In this document: positions 44,982-53,876 of the stretch, one piece after another
Position numbering within the stretch: position 1 is the first letter of the stretch
Layout of the letters: every line of letters starts with the position of its first letter
Origin: Deltaproteobacteria bacterium
Lineage (GTDB): Bacteria; Myxococcota_A; UBA796; GCA-2862545
Direction: 5' to 3'
DNA: 56,989 nt
Assembly (NCBI GenBank): GCA_016938035.1
Contig: JAFGVK010000015.1
Location: forward strand, 1-56,989
The notes under the pieces: model-generated
Database searches by the model: none
What the model was told of the DNA's origin: nothing
What the model saw: the letters and a program-made list of their open reading frames with translations, nothing else
Position numbers and translations under genes: made by a program

Positions 44982-47029
44982 GCTGGCTCCTCGCCCTGGC
45001 GCTGAGCCTCAGCGTGGCGCGCGCCGCGCCGGGGACCGAGATCGTCCTGGTCCTGGACAATTCCGGCTCGATGATCCGGACGGTGAGCGGCAGGGGTGGC
45101 ACCGTGCCCCCCGCGGACCCCGAGCGGCGCTCGGTGCTGGGCACCCTGCTGCTGGACGGGATGACCAGGGACAGCCAGGACCACCTCACGGTGCTCACCT
45201 TCGACGCCGCGGCGCCGGATCACACCAGGGTGCTCCCCCCCGGCGACGGGCTGCGCACCCTGCCGGTGTCGGGCAGCACCCTGTTCCTGGGGCCGCTGGC
45301 CAGGGCGCGAGAGATCCTGGAGAAGTCCAGTCGCGACGACAAGCTGCTGGTCTTCCTGTCGGACGGCGCGCCCAACGACTACCGCGACCCGCGCCGGGGC
45401 CCAGAGGTGCTGGGGCTGGACCGGCGCGAGGTGCCCTTCCAGACGCTGATCATGAGCCTGATCCCCGAGGGATCAGACGGCGAGGCAGCGCGCCAGTTCA
45501 TGCGCCCGCTGGCCCTTGACCCCGCGGATTGGGTGCAAGTGCGCGACAGCGCCGACCTGGTGGAGCGGTTCACCGACGCCTTCGCCAGGGCGCAGGGGGC
45601 CCGCCCCCTCACCGGGCGGCTGGCCCAGGGGCGATCGCTGAGCTTCGAGGTGGGGCCACACGTCTCGGAGGTGATGGTGCTCACCGCCTCCGCCGAGCCC
45701 ACTGGGCCCTACCAGGCCACCCTGGTGGGCCCGCGGGGCGAGGTGAGACCCAGGGCCTCCGGCGACAACGGCTGCGATCTTCAGCTCCCAGAGTCCCCTC
45801 ACCTGTGCGATCCGCCCCGGATGCACTACCGCGTGTGGCGCCAGCCGCACCAAGAGGGAAGCGCTGGCAGCTACACCCTCGCAAACAAGGGCGGTAGCGG
45901 GGAGATCGCCTACGGCGTGATCCTGCGCTACGACCTGGTCGCGCGGATCGAGGTGCCACAGGGCGCCAGGGTCGGGGACGAGGTTCCGCTCCGCGCCTGG
46001 CTGGAGACTGGGGGGGAGCCCTTCCTCGATGAGGTGTTCTTTGGCGAGGAAGGCTTCGCGGTGACCGCGTCGGTGAGCGGCGCCAGCGTCCCCCTCACCC
46101 CGCAGCCCGACGGGTCCTTCACGGGGCTGTGGCGTCCTCAGCGGGCCTCTGGCGAGCACCCGGAGCTGGCGGCGGTGCGCTTCCACAACACCTGGCTAGA
46201 CCGCACCGCCACCGCGGAGGCGCAGGTGCAGGGGAGGCTGGAGCTGGTGCTGCGCCCGCAGCCCGAGGTGCTGGAGCTGGGCCGCTGGCGCGGTGCGCGG
46301 CGCCCCACCGAGCGCTGCGCCGACCTGGACCTCTCCGCCTCCACCAACATCCGCCTGATCCCGCTCGACGTGCAGTTCGAAGGGATCCCCGGCGACGCGA
46401 TCGTCAGCCTCACCCCGCTGGACCTGGGGAGCGCGCGCGAGGGAGAGCCGAGCCGCTGGCGCGCCTGCGTGCAGGTCCCCGCCTGCCCTGATGACCTGAG
46501 CGCCACGGACCAGACCGCGATCGTCCTCAGAGGCGACGACCCATTCTACCACCAGGGCGCGGTGCGGGTCCCCCTGCGCTTCGCGGTGAATGACCCGGGG
46601 CTCCTCGCCTGCTGGTGGCCGTGGCTGCTGGCGCTGGCGACCCTGATCCTCCTCGGCTGGGTGGTGGTGGGGATCGCGCGGCCCCACGGCTTCGACCCCG
46701 AGCAGACCATGCAGATCGCGGGGTCCGAGCGGCAGCTGGGGAGGGCGGCGGGCCTGGTGCTGCGGGAGCAGCCCGGCGGCCGCAGGGGCTTCTATCGGGA
46801 CGCCAGGGTGGCGATCACCGGCACCGGCGACTTCGTCAAGGGGCGAAGGCAGGCGGCGCTTGTGCTGGTCGCCGGCGCCGGTGGCGCGGTGCTACCCTCC
46901 CTGGGCGCGCTGGAGCGCCGCGACAGGCGCACAAGGCAGTGGGTCGCGGTAGAGGCAGAGGAGCGCCTCGACGGGCTCCGCGCCCAAGAGATCTACCGCC
47001 TCGGCAACCTCTACCTCAAGCTGCAGTGA
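44978..47029 (+). CDS. Large VWA-domain membrane protein
   Basis: This protein has 683 residues. A signal peptide (SWLLALALSLSVARA) is followed by a canonical VWA domain with intact MIDAS D-x-S-x-S (VLVLDNSGSM) and LLVFLSDGAPND. A long beta-rich periplasmic region follows, then one membrane helix (~546-566, WWPWLLALATLILLGWVVVGIA) and a ~110-residue cytoplasmic domain rich in Arg and Gly. That last domain may be a diverged FHA-like module (LVLREQPGGRRGFYRDARVAI). GTG 44978 overlaps the PP2C stop. VWA, PP2C and kinase genes in one unit recall TerY-type phosphorylation triads. Confidence 0.85.
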   Translation: MSWLLALALSLSVARAAPGTEIVLVLDNSGSMIRTVSGRGGTVPPADPERRSVLGTLLLDGMTRDSQDHLTVLTFDAAAPDHTRVLPPGDGLRTLPVSGSTLFLGPLARAREILEKSSRDDKLLVFLSDGAPNDYRDPRRGPEVLGLDRREVPFQTLIMSLIPEGSDGEAARQFMRPLALDPADWVQVRDSADLVERFTDAFARAQGARPLTGRLAQGRSLSFEVGPHVSEVMVLTASAEPTGPYQATLVGPRGEVRPRASGDNGCDLQLPESPHLCDPPRMHYRVWRQPHQEGSAGSYTLANKGGSGEIAYGVILRYDLVARIEVPQGARVGDEVPLRAWLETGGEPFLDEVFFGEEGFAVTASVSGASVPLTPQPDGSFTGLWRPQRASGEHPELAAVRFHNTWLDRTATAEAQVQGRLELVLRPQPEVLELGRWRGARRPTERCADLDLSASTNIRLIPLDVQFEGIPGDAIVSLTPLDLGSAREGEPSRWRACVQVPACPDDLSATDQTAIVLRGDDPFYHQGAVRVPLRFAVNDPGLLACWWPWLLALATLILLGWVVVGIARPHGFDPEQTMQIAGSERQLGRAAGLVLREQPGGRRGFYRDARVAITGTGDFVKGRRQAALVLVAGAGGAVLPSLGALERRDRRTRQWVAVEAEERLDGLRAQEIYRLGNLYLKLQ

Positions 47030-47037
47030 GACCGATC

Positions 47038-47229
47038 ATGGATGACAGACTGACCGACCTGGAGATCCGCATCGCCTTCTTGGAGCAGGAGCTGCGCGAG
47101 GTCTCCGACGTGCTCCGCGAGACCCGCGACCTGCTGGACGCCGCCACCGCCGAGCTGACCCAGCTCCGCGATCACGTCGTCCCCAACGAGCCCTTTGACG
47201 CCAAGGCAGAGGTCCCGCCCCACTACTGA
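47038..47229 (+). CDS. slyX: SlyX-like small coiled-coil protein
   Basis: The 63-residue product is mostly one heptad-patterned helix: LTDLEIRIAFLEQELREVSDVLRETRDLLDAATAELTQLRDH. The phrase LExRxAFLExxLxxxxDVL and the trailing Pro-Pro-His-Tyr (PPHY) are typical of the SlyX family. The molecular function of SlyX is not established. It follows the VWA gene by 8 bases and closes the signalling run before the repeat-rich gap. Confidence 0.75.
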   Translation: MDDRLTDLEIRIAFLEQELREVSDVLRETRDLLDAATAELTQLRDHVVPNEPFDAKAEVPPHY

Positions 47230-47593
47230 CCCCCTGGCGCAGCGACTCCCCGCGCGCCAGCCAGCGCTGGGTGACGAGGCGCCAGTGGCGCCCCCCCCCT
47301 CGCGCGCTGCTTGCCCCTGGTGCCGGGTCCCAGCCTGTGCCTGGGGGTCGCGCGGCCCCCTGTGCGCGGGGCGTGGGCGCCCTCCCCCCGGGGCCCGCGC
47401 GCTCCAGCCACCCCAGCGTGCGCCACCAGGGCCTCGCCGCCCAGCCCTCCGATCTCGCCCGGGTAGGAGCATGGGCGCAGGGCCCCCCCTGTCCCACCCG
47501 GCCTGTGAAGACGGACCTGGCCCCCCAGGGGGAGGCTGTCAGGGCCGGATCACCAGCGCCATGGGCGCTCCGGCGGTGTGGGCGCTGGACGGC

Positions 47594-47676
47594 CGCACCG
47601 ACCCGCTGGCCTCTCGACGCGGGTCCCTATCCCTGCGCTCGTCGCGCACAACAGTACGCTGCCTCCCCAGGGGAAC
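47594..47676 (+). repeat. Partial copy (C) of the MITE-like repeat, left part only
   Basis: This segment matches the first ~83 bases of the full-length elements, from the GCACCG end through CTGGCCTCTCGACGCGGGTCC, the CTCGTCGCGCAC stem arm and up to CTCCCCAGGGGAAC, where the match stops abruptly. It is in the same orientation as the complete copy at 47963-48181, 287 bases further on. The right half and a target duplication are missing. Confidence 0.7.
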
Positions 47677-47946
47677 AGGACCTGGAGGCGGGCCTCGTCG
47701 GCGGCGAGGCCGGTGGCGTCACCCCCAGTGACGATCACGGTCTTGCCTGTCCCCAGCGCGATCGAGAAGCGGCCGGCCCCGCCGAGGTTGACACCGGTCT
47801 GCACCGCGAACACCTCGGCGGTGAACGCGTCGGTGATGGTGAGCTGGGTCTCACCGTCGGCGGAGACCACGCGGTAGGCGGTGCCCTGGGCTTCAAAGCG
47901 GGTGTCCTGCGCCTCAGGCTGCGGAGGTGGAGGGCGTCGGACAGGG
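47677..47946 (-). pseudogene. Orphan coding fragment between two repeat copies
   Basis: The minus-strand frame from ~47946 to 47677 reads like real protein: TRFEAQGTAYRVVSADGE, TQLTITDAFTAEVFAVQTG, VNLGGAGRFSIALGTGKTVIV, with alternating hydrophobic residues typical of beta-strands. It has no start, no ribosome binding site and no family I can name. The open frame continues into the repeat copies at both sides, which is an accident of repeat sequence. It is best seen as a remnant of a gene broken by insertions. Confidence 0.4.
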
Positions 47947-47962
47947 CCCGGTGGGTCACCAT

Positions 47963-48181
47963 GGCACCGTCCCGCTGGCCTCGCGACGCGCGTCCTTGCA
48001 CCTGCGCTCGTCGCGCACAAAAGTACGCTTCCTACCTGGGGAGCGGCGTCCACACCCCGAAACGCCTGGCGGCTCGGCGCCAGTCTACAGTCTGGAAGAC
48101 GCGACGAGCAGCTTCATCTGGTGGTTCCAATGGAGGGATGAAGCGCTTCCTTGGAGACTGTCCGGCTGATGGACCGGTGCC
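47963..48181 (+). mobile_element. Full-length 219-bp MITE-like element (copy B)
   Basis: This is a non-coding element with inverted ends: GGCACCGTCC at the left, and CCGGTGCC at the right, whose complement reads GGCACCGGTCC. Inside, GCTCGTCGCG (48006-48015) is the exact inverse of CGCGACGAGC (48100-48109). CTTCATC (48112-48118) pairs with GATGAAG (48137-48143). It is flanked by GTCACCAT (47955-47962) and TTCACCAG (48182-48189), an 8-base duplication with the central six bases identical. It lies 173 bases upstream of the tubulin-like start codon. It has the same length as copy A at 56649. Confidence 0.85.
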
Positions 48182-48354
48182 TTCACCAGGGACACCTTCG
48201 CGAAGCGGACCTCGGCCCCGTCGTATGGTCCGCTGGGTCCAAGGATGGCGCCGTGGAGCGTCCAGCCCGCCCGCTGACCCTTCGGCCAGGGCCCATTGCG
48301 CCAGCGGGCCGAATCCACGACAATGCCCTCTCCCCCCTCCAAAGGAACCGACCC

Positions 48355-51300
48355 ATGGGTATCCTCCACGGCGACAAATTCTCCCCCATCCTCTTCGTCG
48401 GCCTGGGCGGGGCCGGCTCCCGCGTGGTCGACCTCCTGGCAGGCAAGCTCAAGCGCCACCCCCACTGGCACAAGCTGCAGGACCTCACCCACTTCGTGGT
48501 GATCGACACCAACAAGGACGACCTCAACAAGAACCACAACGTCCCCGCGGACGGGCGCTTCCTGATCTCCGCCTTCGACCGCCGCGCCTACGTCCACCGC
48601 AAGCGGGGCCTCGCCGAGCTCCCCGAGGACCCTCGGATCACCTCCTGGGTCCACCAGGACTACCAATTTCGCGAGGCCAGGGGGGCGGGCGCCGGCCAGA
48701 TCCGGGTGGAGTCGCGGCTGGGCCTGCACTACAACCTCGAGAACGACCGGGCGGGCATCCAGCGCAAGCTGACCCAGCTCCTCGACCGGGCGACCCGCCG
48801 CGACAACCCCTGGCGCGACAACGAGGACCGGGTGGTGCAGGTGCTGGTCTACGCCTCTGTGGCCGGCGGCACCGGCTCAGGAGGCTTCATCCCCCTCGCC
48901 TACACCCTGCGAGACCTGATCCAGGATCAGGGCTGGGGGCGCCCCGAGCTGGCTGCCACCCTGCTCCTGCCCTCCACCTTCCTGGAGAAGGTGGAGCGGC
49001 AGCTCCACGACGACATCCGCGCCAACGGCTACGCCGCCCTCAAGGAGCTGGAGTTCCTCTCCAAGCTCGGCTATCCGGGGCACCCGGATCGGGTCCCCTT
49101 CGTGTGGTCCCCCGACGACCTGTCGCGCAAGGAGATCTCCACCAGGCCCTACTCGCTGGTCTACCTGGTCGACAAGCCGGCGGAGCTGAGCATTGAGCGC
49201 TACGAGCACGCCATCGCCGACGCCTCTTTCCTCCAGATCTTCTCGCCCCTGCTGGGCGCCCAGGCGGGGGAGTACGACAATTACGACAAGCACCAGCGCT
49301 CCCTCGCCCTGGGGCACTTCTCGGTCCACTGGGGCACCTTCGGCACCGCGATCCTCCAGCTCCCGCGCCACGACCTCCTGCGCTACGCCTCGATGCGCTT
49401 CTCGGCGCGAGCGATCCGAGACTGGCTGGTGGCGGGAGGCGAGCACCCCGACTTCCGCGTCCCGTGGGGCGATCCCAAGTTCGAGCGCCTCGATCAGCGC
49501 GAGAAGGACCGCATCGCGGACGACCGCTTCACCGCCTGGGTGGCGTGGCGGGCGGGGCTGGAGGAGCAGGCCGACGAGCGCGGGATCTTCTCGGCGATCC
49601 ACGGGCAGCGGGGCGCCCAGGACCGCCCCTGGGCCGACGCCTTCCAGGCGAAGCTGGGGGCGATCTTCGACCAGGTGGACGGGCTGATCGACCTGGCGCC
49701 GGTCAACCCCGGCGACATCACCACCGGCAACCCCTCCCTCACCCGGCAGCTCGACGGCCTGCGCCGCGACCTGGCCGGGAGCCGCAGCAGGGTGATGGGC
49801 GAGCTGCTCCAGGCCACCCTCACCGACCTCAAGAGCGACCGGCTGTTCTCGGCCTTCTTCAAGGAGGAGGCGCTCAACCCCCTCGCCCAGCGCCTGTTCC
49901 TCATCCGCCAGATCCGCCGCGATTTCATCGGCCCCAGCGGAGACGCGGGGGAGGACGCCTGGCTGCGCGAGGAGGGCCAGGTCACCGATCTCGACTCCGA
50001 GGCGGTGACGCAGGAGGTGAAGGAGGCGACCGAGCGCCTGCAGCGCACCTCTGAGCCTGGCTTCTTCGGTCGGATCATGGATCGCGAGAACAAGGACTTT
50101 GCCCGCGCCAAGCGGCGGGCCCTCCAGCTGATGGACCGCCTGGCCCAGGACCAGCGCGACCACCTCAAGCGCTCGTTCTGGAGCGCCTTTGAGGCGGCGC
50201 TGCGCCTGTCGATCGAGGCGCGGCTGGCCTCGTTCCGCAAGGTGGCCGAGCTGGCCGACGAGGCGGCGCGCATCGCCGAGGACGCCGCGGAGCGCTTCCG
50301 CCACGACCCCTCCACCCTGGAGGACTCGGACGTCGCCCAGTACTACCTCGACACCGAGGTGCTGCGGGACGACCACCGGCGCGACCGCCTGTGGAACACC
50401 GCCTACGCCCACCTGCTCAGCAACCCCTCCCTCGTGGAGGAGCGGCGGGTCTTCGACGTGATCACCGCGGCCTTCACCCCCGCCCCCGACGGGGAGGGGC
50501 GCCTGCAGAGCAGGGACGCATCAGGCGTGGTGCGCTTCGTGCGCGAGACCCTCGCGAGGGTGTCGCAGGAGCGGTACGCCACCGCCCTGGAGGACCAGGG
50601 GCTGGACCTAGCCAAGGCGCTGGAGCTGGAGGCCCGCTACATCGCCCTGCGCGCCGACGGCGCCGACCCAGAGGCGCTCCGGCAGGCGGGGAAGCTCGCA
50701 GAGGCGGTGGACGCGGTGAGCCCCGCGCGAGTGCGCGCCCACCTGCTCGACAAGCTGCGGCGCCTGACCGACGAGTGCGTGGTGCTCGCCCACCTGGACC
50801 ACACCAGGATGGACGACCCCACCGTGGTCCCCGCCCACATCTTCTACGCCGGGATCGCCCCGCGCTACGCCACCGGCGAGGACGGATCGCTGGGCGAGCT
50901 GCTGCGCGAGGTCGCGGCGGGGGTCGACGCGGTGGAGGGGTGGGACGAGCCGGACATGATCGTGCTCTACCGGGCAATGCTCGGTGTTCCTTCGTACTTC
51001 TTCAAGCGGATCAACCACGAGCTGCACCAGTCCTACCGCAGGGTGAGCGCGGACCCCAACAGGTCCTACCCCCTGCACATCGACCGGCAATTCGAGGGGG
51101 ACCTGATCCCGGACCTGGACCCGCTGGAGCTGCGGCGCGCGGCGGAGCGGGCCAGCGCCGAGGCGGAGGCGCTCGCGGCGCGGGACGCGCGGGCTGGTCG
51201 CGTGCGGAGCTTCGCCCTCGCCGCCCTGGCGGGGCTCGCGGTGCAGACCGAGGCGGGCTGGGTGTGGGAGCACAGGGGCTTCCAGCGCCCGCTCGGCGGG

Positions 51301-51561
51301 TCCGCCTCGGAGGCCTTCGAGGCCTGGTGGCAGCTCGACCCCACGCTGCGCGGCGACCTGGAGCAGTCCGCCGAGCGCTGGTGGCGGGAGCAGGTGGTCG
51401 ATCCCCCCTCCAAGCGCGGTCTGGGCGAGAAGATCACGGCTCGGCTCGAGCAGCTCGCGACGAGGTACGCCGAGGCGGTAGCCCTGGAGCGCGCCGCTGA
51501 GCGCGCCTACCTCGACGAGGAGCGGGCGGCGGTCCGCACCCTGCTCGCTGGGCTGGAGTGA
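48355..51561 (+). CDS. Large tubulin/FtsZ-like GTPase-family protein (Tubulin_2 type)
   Basis: This protein has 1068 residues. The N-terminus PILFVGLGGAGSRVVDLL (residues 11-28) is the glycine-rich first loop of the tubulin/FtsZ fold. HFVVIDTNKDDLNKN is the second strand, and ASVAGGTGSGGFIPLAYTL holds the tubulin signature loop GGTGSG (171-176). LSIERYEHAIADASFLQIFSPLL fits the later part of the nucleotide domain. The remaining ~650 residues are largely charged alpha-helix with no known domain. ATG 48355 is chosen for AAAGGA ~9 bases upstream; the long frame upstream runs through the repeat. It is probably a filament-forming nucleotide-binding protein. It is the first gene of a three-gene operon with GTGA/ATGA overlaps. 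Confidence 0.82.
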   Translation: MGILHGDKFSPILFVGLGGAGSRVVDLLAGKLKRHPHWHKLQDLTHFVVIDTNKDDLNKNHNVPADGRFLISAFDRRAYVHRKRGLAELPEDPRITSWVHQDYQFREARGAGAGQIRVESRLGLHYNLENDRAGIQRKLTQLLDRATRRDNPWRDNEDRVVQVLVYASVAGGTGSGGFIPLAYTLRDLIQDQGWGRPELAATLLLPSTFLEKVERQLHDDIRANGYAALKELEFLSKLGYPGHPDRVPFVWSPDDLSRKEISTRPYSLVYLVDKPAELSIERYEHAIADASFLQIFSPLLGAQAGEYDNYDKHQRSLALGHFSVHWGTFGTAILQLPRHDLLRYASMRFSARAIRDWLVAGGEHPDFRVPWGDPKFERLDQREKDRIADDRFTAWVAWRAGLEEQADERGIFSAIHGQRGAQDRPWADAFQAKLGAIFDQVDGLIDLAPVNPGDITTGNPSLTRQLDGLRRDLAGSRSRVMGELLQATLTDLKSDRLFSAFFKEEALNPLAQRLFLIRQIRRDFIGPSGDAGEDAWLREEGQVTDLDSEAVTQEVKEATERLQRTSEPGFFGRIMDRENKDFARAKRRALQLMDRLAQDQRDHLKRSFWSAFEAALRLSIEARLASFRKVAELADEAARIAEDAAERFRHDPSTLEDSDVAQYYLDTEVLRDDHRRDRLWNTAYAHLLSNPSLVEERRVFDVITAAFTPAPDGEGRLQSRDASGVVRFVRETLARVSQERYATALEDQGLDLAKALELEARYIALRADGADPEALRQAGKLAEAVDAVSPARVRAHLLDKLRRLTDECVVLAHLDHTRMDDPTVVPAHIFYAGIAPRYATGEDGSLGELLREVAAGVDAVEGWDEPDMIVLYRAMLGVPSYFFKRINHELHQSYRRVSADPNRSYPLHIDRQFEGDLIPDLDPLELRRAAERASAEAEALAARDARAGRVRSFALAALAGLAVQTEAGWVWEHRGFQRPLGGSASEAFEAWWQLDPTLRGDLEQSAERWWREQVVDPPSKRGLGEKITARLEQLATRYAEAVALERAAERAYLDEERAAVRTLLAGLE

Positions 51562-53876
51562 GCTTGGAGGAGCCGGTGCGCCAGCCGCTGGTGCTCATCG
51601 GGGTGGGACCGGCGGGCACTGCGCTCGCCGAGGAGATCCTCGACACCGCGCGGGTGCGCCCCTCCGGTGAGCTGGTGGGCCTGTGCCTGCTAGAGGCGGG
51701 GGAGCTGGGCGGCCCCAGGCTGCGGCGCTCCCTCCGCGCCACCCTCGACGCGCTGCTAGAGGCGGGGAGGATCTACCAGCAGGGGGCGCAGGCGCAGCTC
51801 GACCTGGCGATCCTGGCCGATCTGGCCGAGGGCACAGGGCCCCAGGTCAGCGAGGCGGTCGCGGTGGTGACCCAGCTGCTCGCCGACACCTACGGGGTGC
51901 TGTTCCCGGCCAGCGTCCCCGCCGCGGAGCGGTCCGCCTGGCTGACCGTGTATTTGGCCGCCCCCCCCCTGATCGCCGGGCCACAGGGGGAGGACGCGAT
52001 CGCGCGGCTGCGGGCGCTGGAGGAGCAGGCGGCGACCGCGCCCCACCCAGCCCTGTCGCGGGTGTGGGTCCTGCCGCGCCAGACCACCGCGGGCCAGCTC
52101 TCCGACCGCGCGGTGCGGTCCTCCCTGCGCCTGATGGTGCAGGGCCTGTTCCTGTCGGGGGTGCGCCGGGAGCCAGACCTCCACGCCCTGATCCGCCACA
52201 GGCCTGACGGGCGGCTGATCAGCACCGCCTCAGTGGGCGCCGCCGAGCTCCCGGTGGCGAGGGTCCGCCGCTACGCCCGCTGGCGCGCCGCCTGGGAGGG
52301 GCTCAGCACCCTGGTGGAGCAGGCGGAGCAGAACAGCCGCGACGAGGCGAGGCGGCTGGGCTACCGCTCCCAGCTGGACCTCCCGGGGCTGCTGGGGGCG
52401 CTCACCGAGGGGCGCGCCGCCGCCGACCTGCGCAAGCACGCGGTGGAGCTCACCGGCCTCACCGCCTCAAGCCAGGGGGCGCTGCGGGTCGGGCTGCTGG
52501 CCGCTGACGGCGAGGTGCGCGCCGCCTACCCGCTGCTGTTTCGCAGTCTGCACCGGGAGCAGGCGGCGGGAGCGGAGCCCTCCGAGGCGCTGCTGCACCG
52601 GCTGGACGAGGCCGAGAGCGACACCCTCTCGACCCTCTCCCGCAGGCTCCAGGCCCTGCTGGCGTCGGAGATCTCCCCCGACTCCGCCCTCCAGGTGCTC
52701 CCCGACCTGGAGGCGGCGCTGCAGGAGGGCCAGCGGTGGCTGGCCGAGCGCCTGGCGCCCGCCTCGACCGAGGCCCTGTGGGGGCGCCAGGAGGGGGAGG
52801 AGGACCTAGCGCTGACCGCGCTGGAGGCGGCCCTGGTCCACCGGCCGCGCCTCACTCAGCTGGTGCCCGTGGGCGCCACCCTGGGACTGGTGTGGGGCAC
52901 GGTGACCGGCATGGCCCTCCACGCCTACGCCGCCGCGCCCGCCGCGGCGGCGCCCGCCTTCTCTACGGGGGCTGCGCCCGCTCCCACCGACACCGCCTTG
53001 TGGGGCGGGATCGCGGCGGGGGCGCTGCTGACCCTGGCCTGGGTGGGGGGCGGCCTGTGGGCCGGCAGAGCCAGGCTGCTGCGCCTGCTCCACCGGCGGC
53101 AGCAGGAGCTGGAGGAGCTGCGCCAGGGGGCGGGGGCCGGGCTGCCAGCCCGGCGCGCCACGGACAACATCGCCCTGCGCCACGCCAGGGCCGGGCAGGC
53201 CCTCTCGCTCCAGCTCCAGGGGGCGCTGGACCGGCTCACCGCCCTGCGCGCCGCCCTCCGCCAGGCCAGGGGGCGCGCCGCTGAGCACCTGGAGCGGCTC
53301 CAGATCAGCCTGGGCCCCTCGCAGCGGATGGACGACCTGTCCGGGCTGCTCGGGGAGGACACCCCGCTGCACAGGGCGCTGCTCCCCCCGGAGCGCCTGG
53401 CGGAGCGCATCGCCGCCACCCGCACCACCCCCGACAAGGCCCTCTGGGCCCAGCGCCTGCTCCAGGCCACCTGGCCCAGCGGCGGCTTGGCGACCGATCT
53501 GCCGCTGCTCGACGAGGCGCCGCTGGCGCGGGAGTGCGACAGGGGCTTCGAGGGGCTGGCCGCCGCCAGGCTGCTCCAGGGCCCAGAGGTGCAGGAGGAG
53601 GTGGCGCGCAGGGTCGAGGCCTTCCTCCAAGGGGCGGAGGGGGCCCTGGCCTTCGGGGTGCGTCCCCGGGACGAGCACGGCGATCTGCTCGGCGTCGCCG
53701 GGCAGGACGCGCCGCTCCTCATCGCCCCCATCGACCTCCGGGTGACGGTGGATCAGGTGCTCCCCGAGGGCAGCCGCAGGGTGGCCTGGGGCACGGCCAA
53801 CTCCCCCTGGATCATCGCGCTGAGGACCTGGGATGGCCTGGACGCTGGGGCCATTGGCCGCGGAGTGAGGGGATGA
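51558..53876 (+). CDS. Membrane protein with a degenerate tubulin-like N-terminus
   Basis: This protein has 772 residues. The N-terminus PLVLIGVGPAGTALAEEI (residues 10-27) parallels the first loop of the tubulin-like protein encoded upstream. LVGLCLLEAGELGG parallels its second strand. DLAEGTGPQVSEAVAVVTQLL (E91-G-T-G-P-Q) parallels its signature loop but has lost the GGTGSG consensus. Two membrane helices lie at about 434-456 and 480-505, with an Ala-rich periplasmic loop between. The rest is helical. It begins with GTG overlapping the upstream stop. I infer a membrane anchor or cap for the filament protein; no database family was recognised. Confidence 0.75.
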   Translation: MSLEEPVRQPLVLIGVGPAGTALAEEILDTARVRPSGELVGLCLLEAGELGGPRLRRSLRATLDALLEAGRIYQQGAQAQLDLAILADLAEGTGPQVSEAVAVVTQLLADTYGVLFPASVPAAERSAWLTVYLAAPPLIAGPQGEDAIARLRALEEQAATAPHPALSRVWVLPRQTTAGQLSDRAVRSSLRLMVQGLFLSGVRREPDLHALIRHRPDGRLISTASVGAAELPVARVRRYARWRAAWEGLSTLVEQAEQNSRDEARRLGYRSQLDLPGLLGALTEGRAAADLRKHAVELTGLTASSQGALRVGLLAADGEVRAAYPLLFRSLHREQAAGAEPSEALLHRLDEAESDTLSTLSRRLQALLASEISPDSALQVLPDLEAALQEGQRWLAERLAPASTEALWGRQEGEEDLALTALEAALVHRPRLTQLVPVGATLGLVWGTVTGMALHAYAAAPAAAAPAFSTGAAPAPTDTALWGGIAAGALLTLAWVGGGLWAGRARLLRLLHRRQQELEELRQGAGAGLPARRATDNIALRHARAGQALSLQLQGALDRLTALRAALRQARGRAAEHLERLQISLGPSQRMDDLSGLLGEDTPLHRALLPPERLAERIAATRTTPDKALWAQRLLQATWPSGGLATDLPLLDEAPLARECDRGFEGLAAARLLQGPEVQEEVARRVEAFLQGAEGALAFGVRPRDEHGDLLGVAGQDAPLLIAPIDLRVTVDQVLPEGSRRVAWGTANSPWIIALRTWDGLDAGAIGRGVRG

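Larger units (their letters stand above)
47230..48354. other. 1.1-kb gene-free gap with transposon scars
   Basis: There is no intact gene between the SlyX-like gene and the tubulin-like gene. 47230-47593 shows nothing recognisable beyond GC-rich DNA. 47594-47676 is a partial MITE-like copy, 47677-47946 is a coding fragment on the minus strand, and 47963-48181 is a full-length MITE-like element. 48182-48354 is the leader of the tubulin operon and must hold any promoter not supplied by the element. Confidence 0.65.

Noticed and set aside
47550..48053. Minus-strand open frame of 167 codons treated as an intact gene
   Set aside because: Both ends lie inside repeat copies and give the same peptide twice; only the central part is protein-like, so it is recorded as a fragment.
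47594..48181. Integron-type gene cassette with attC-like sites
   Set aside because: The repeats lack the RYYYAAC/GTTRRRY core sites of attC, and copies A and B instead show inverted ends with 8-base target duplications typical of transposition.
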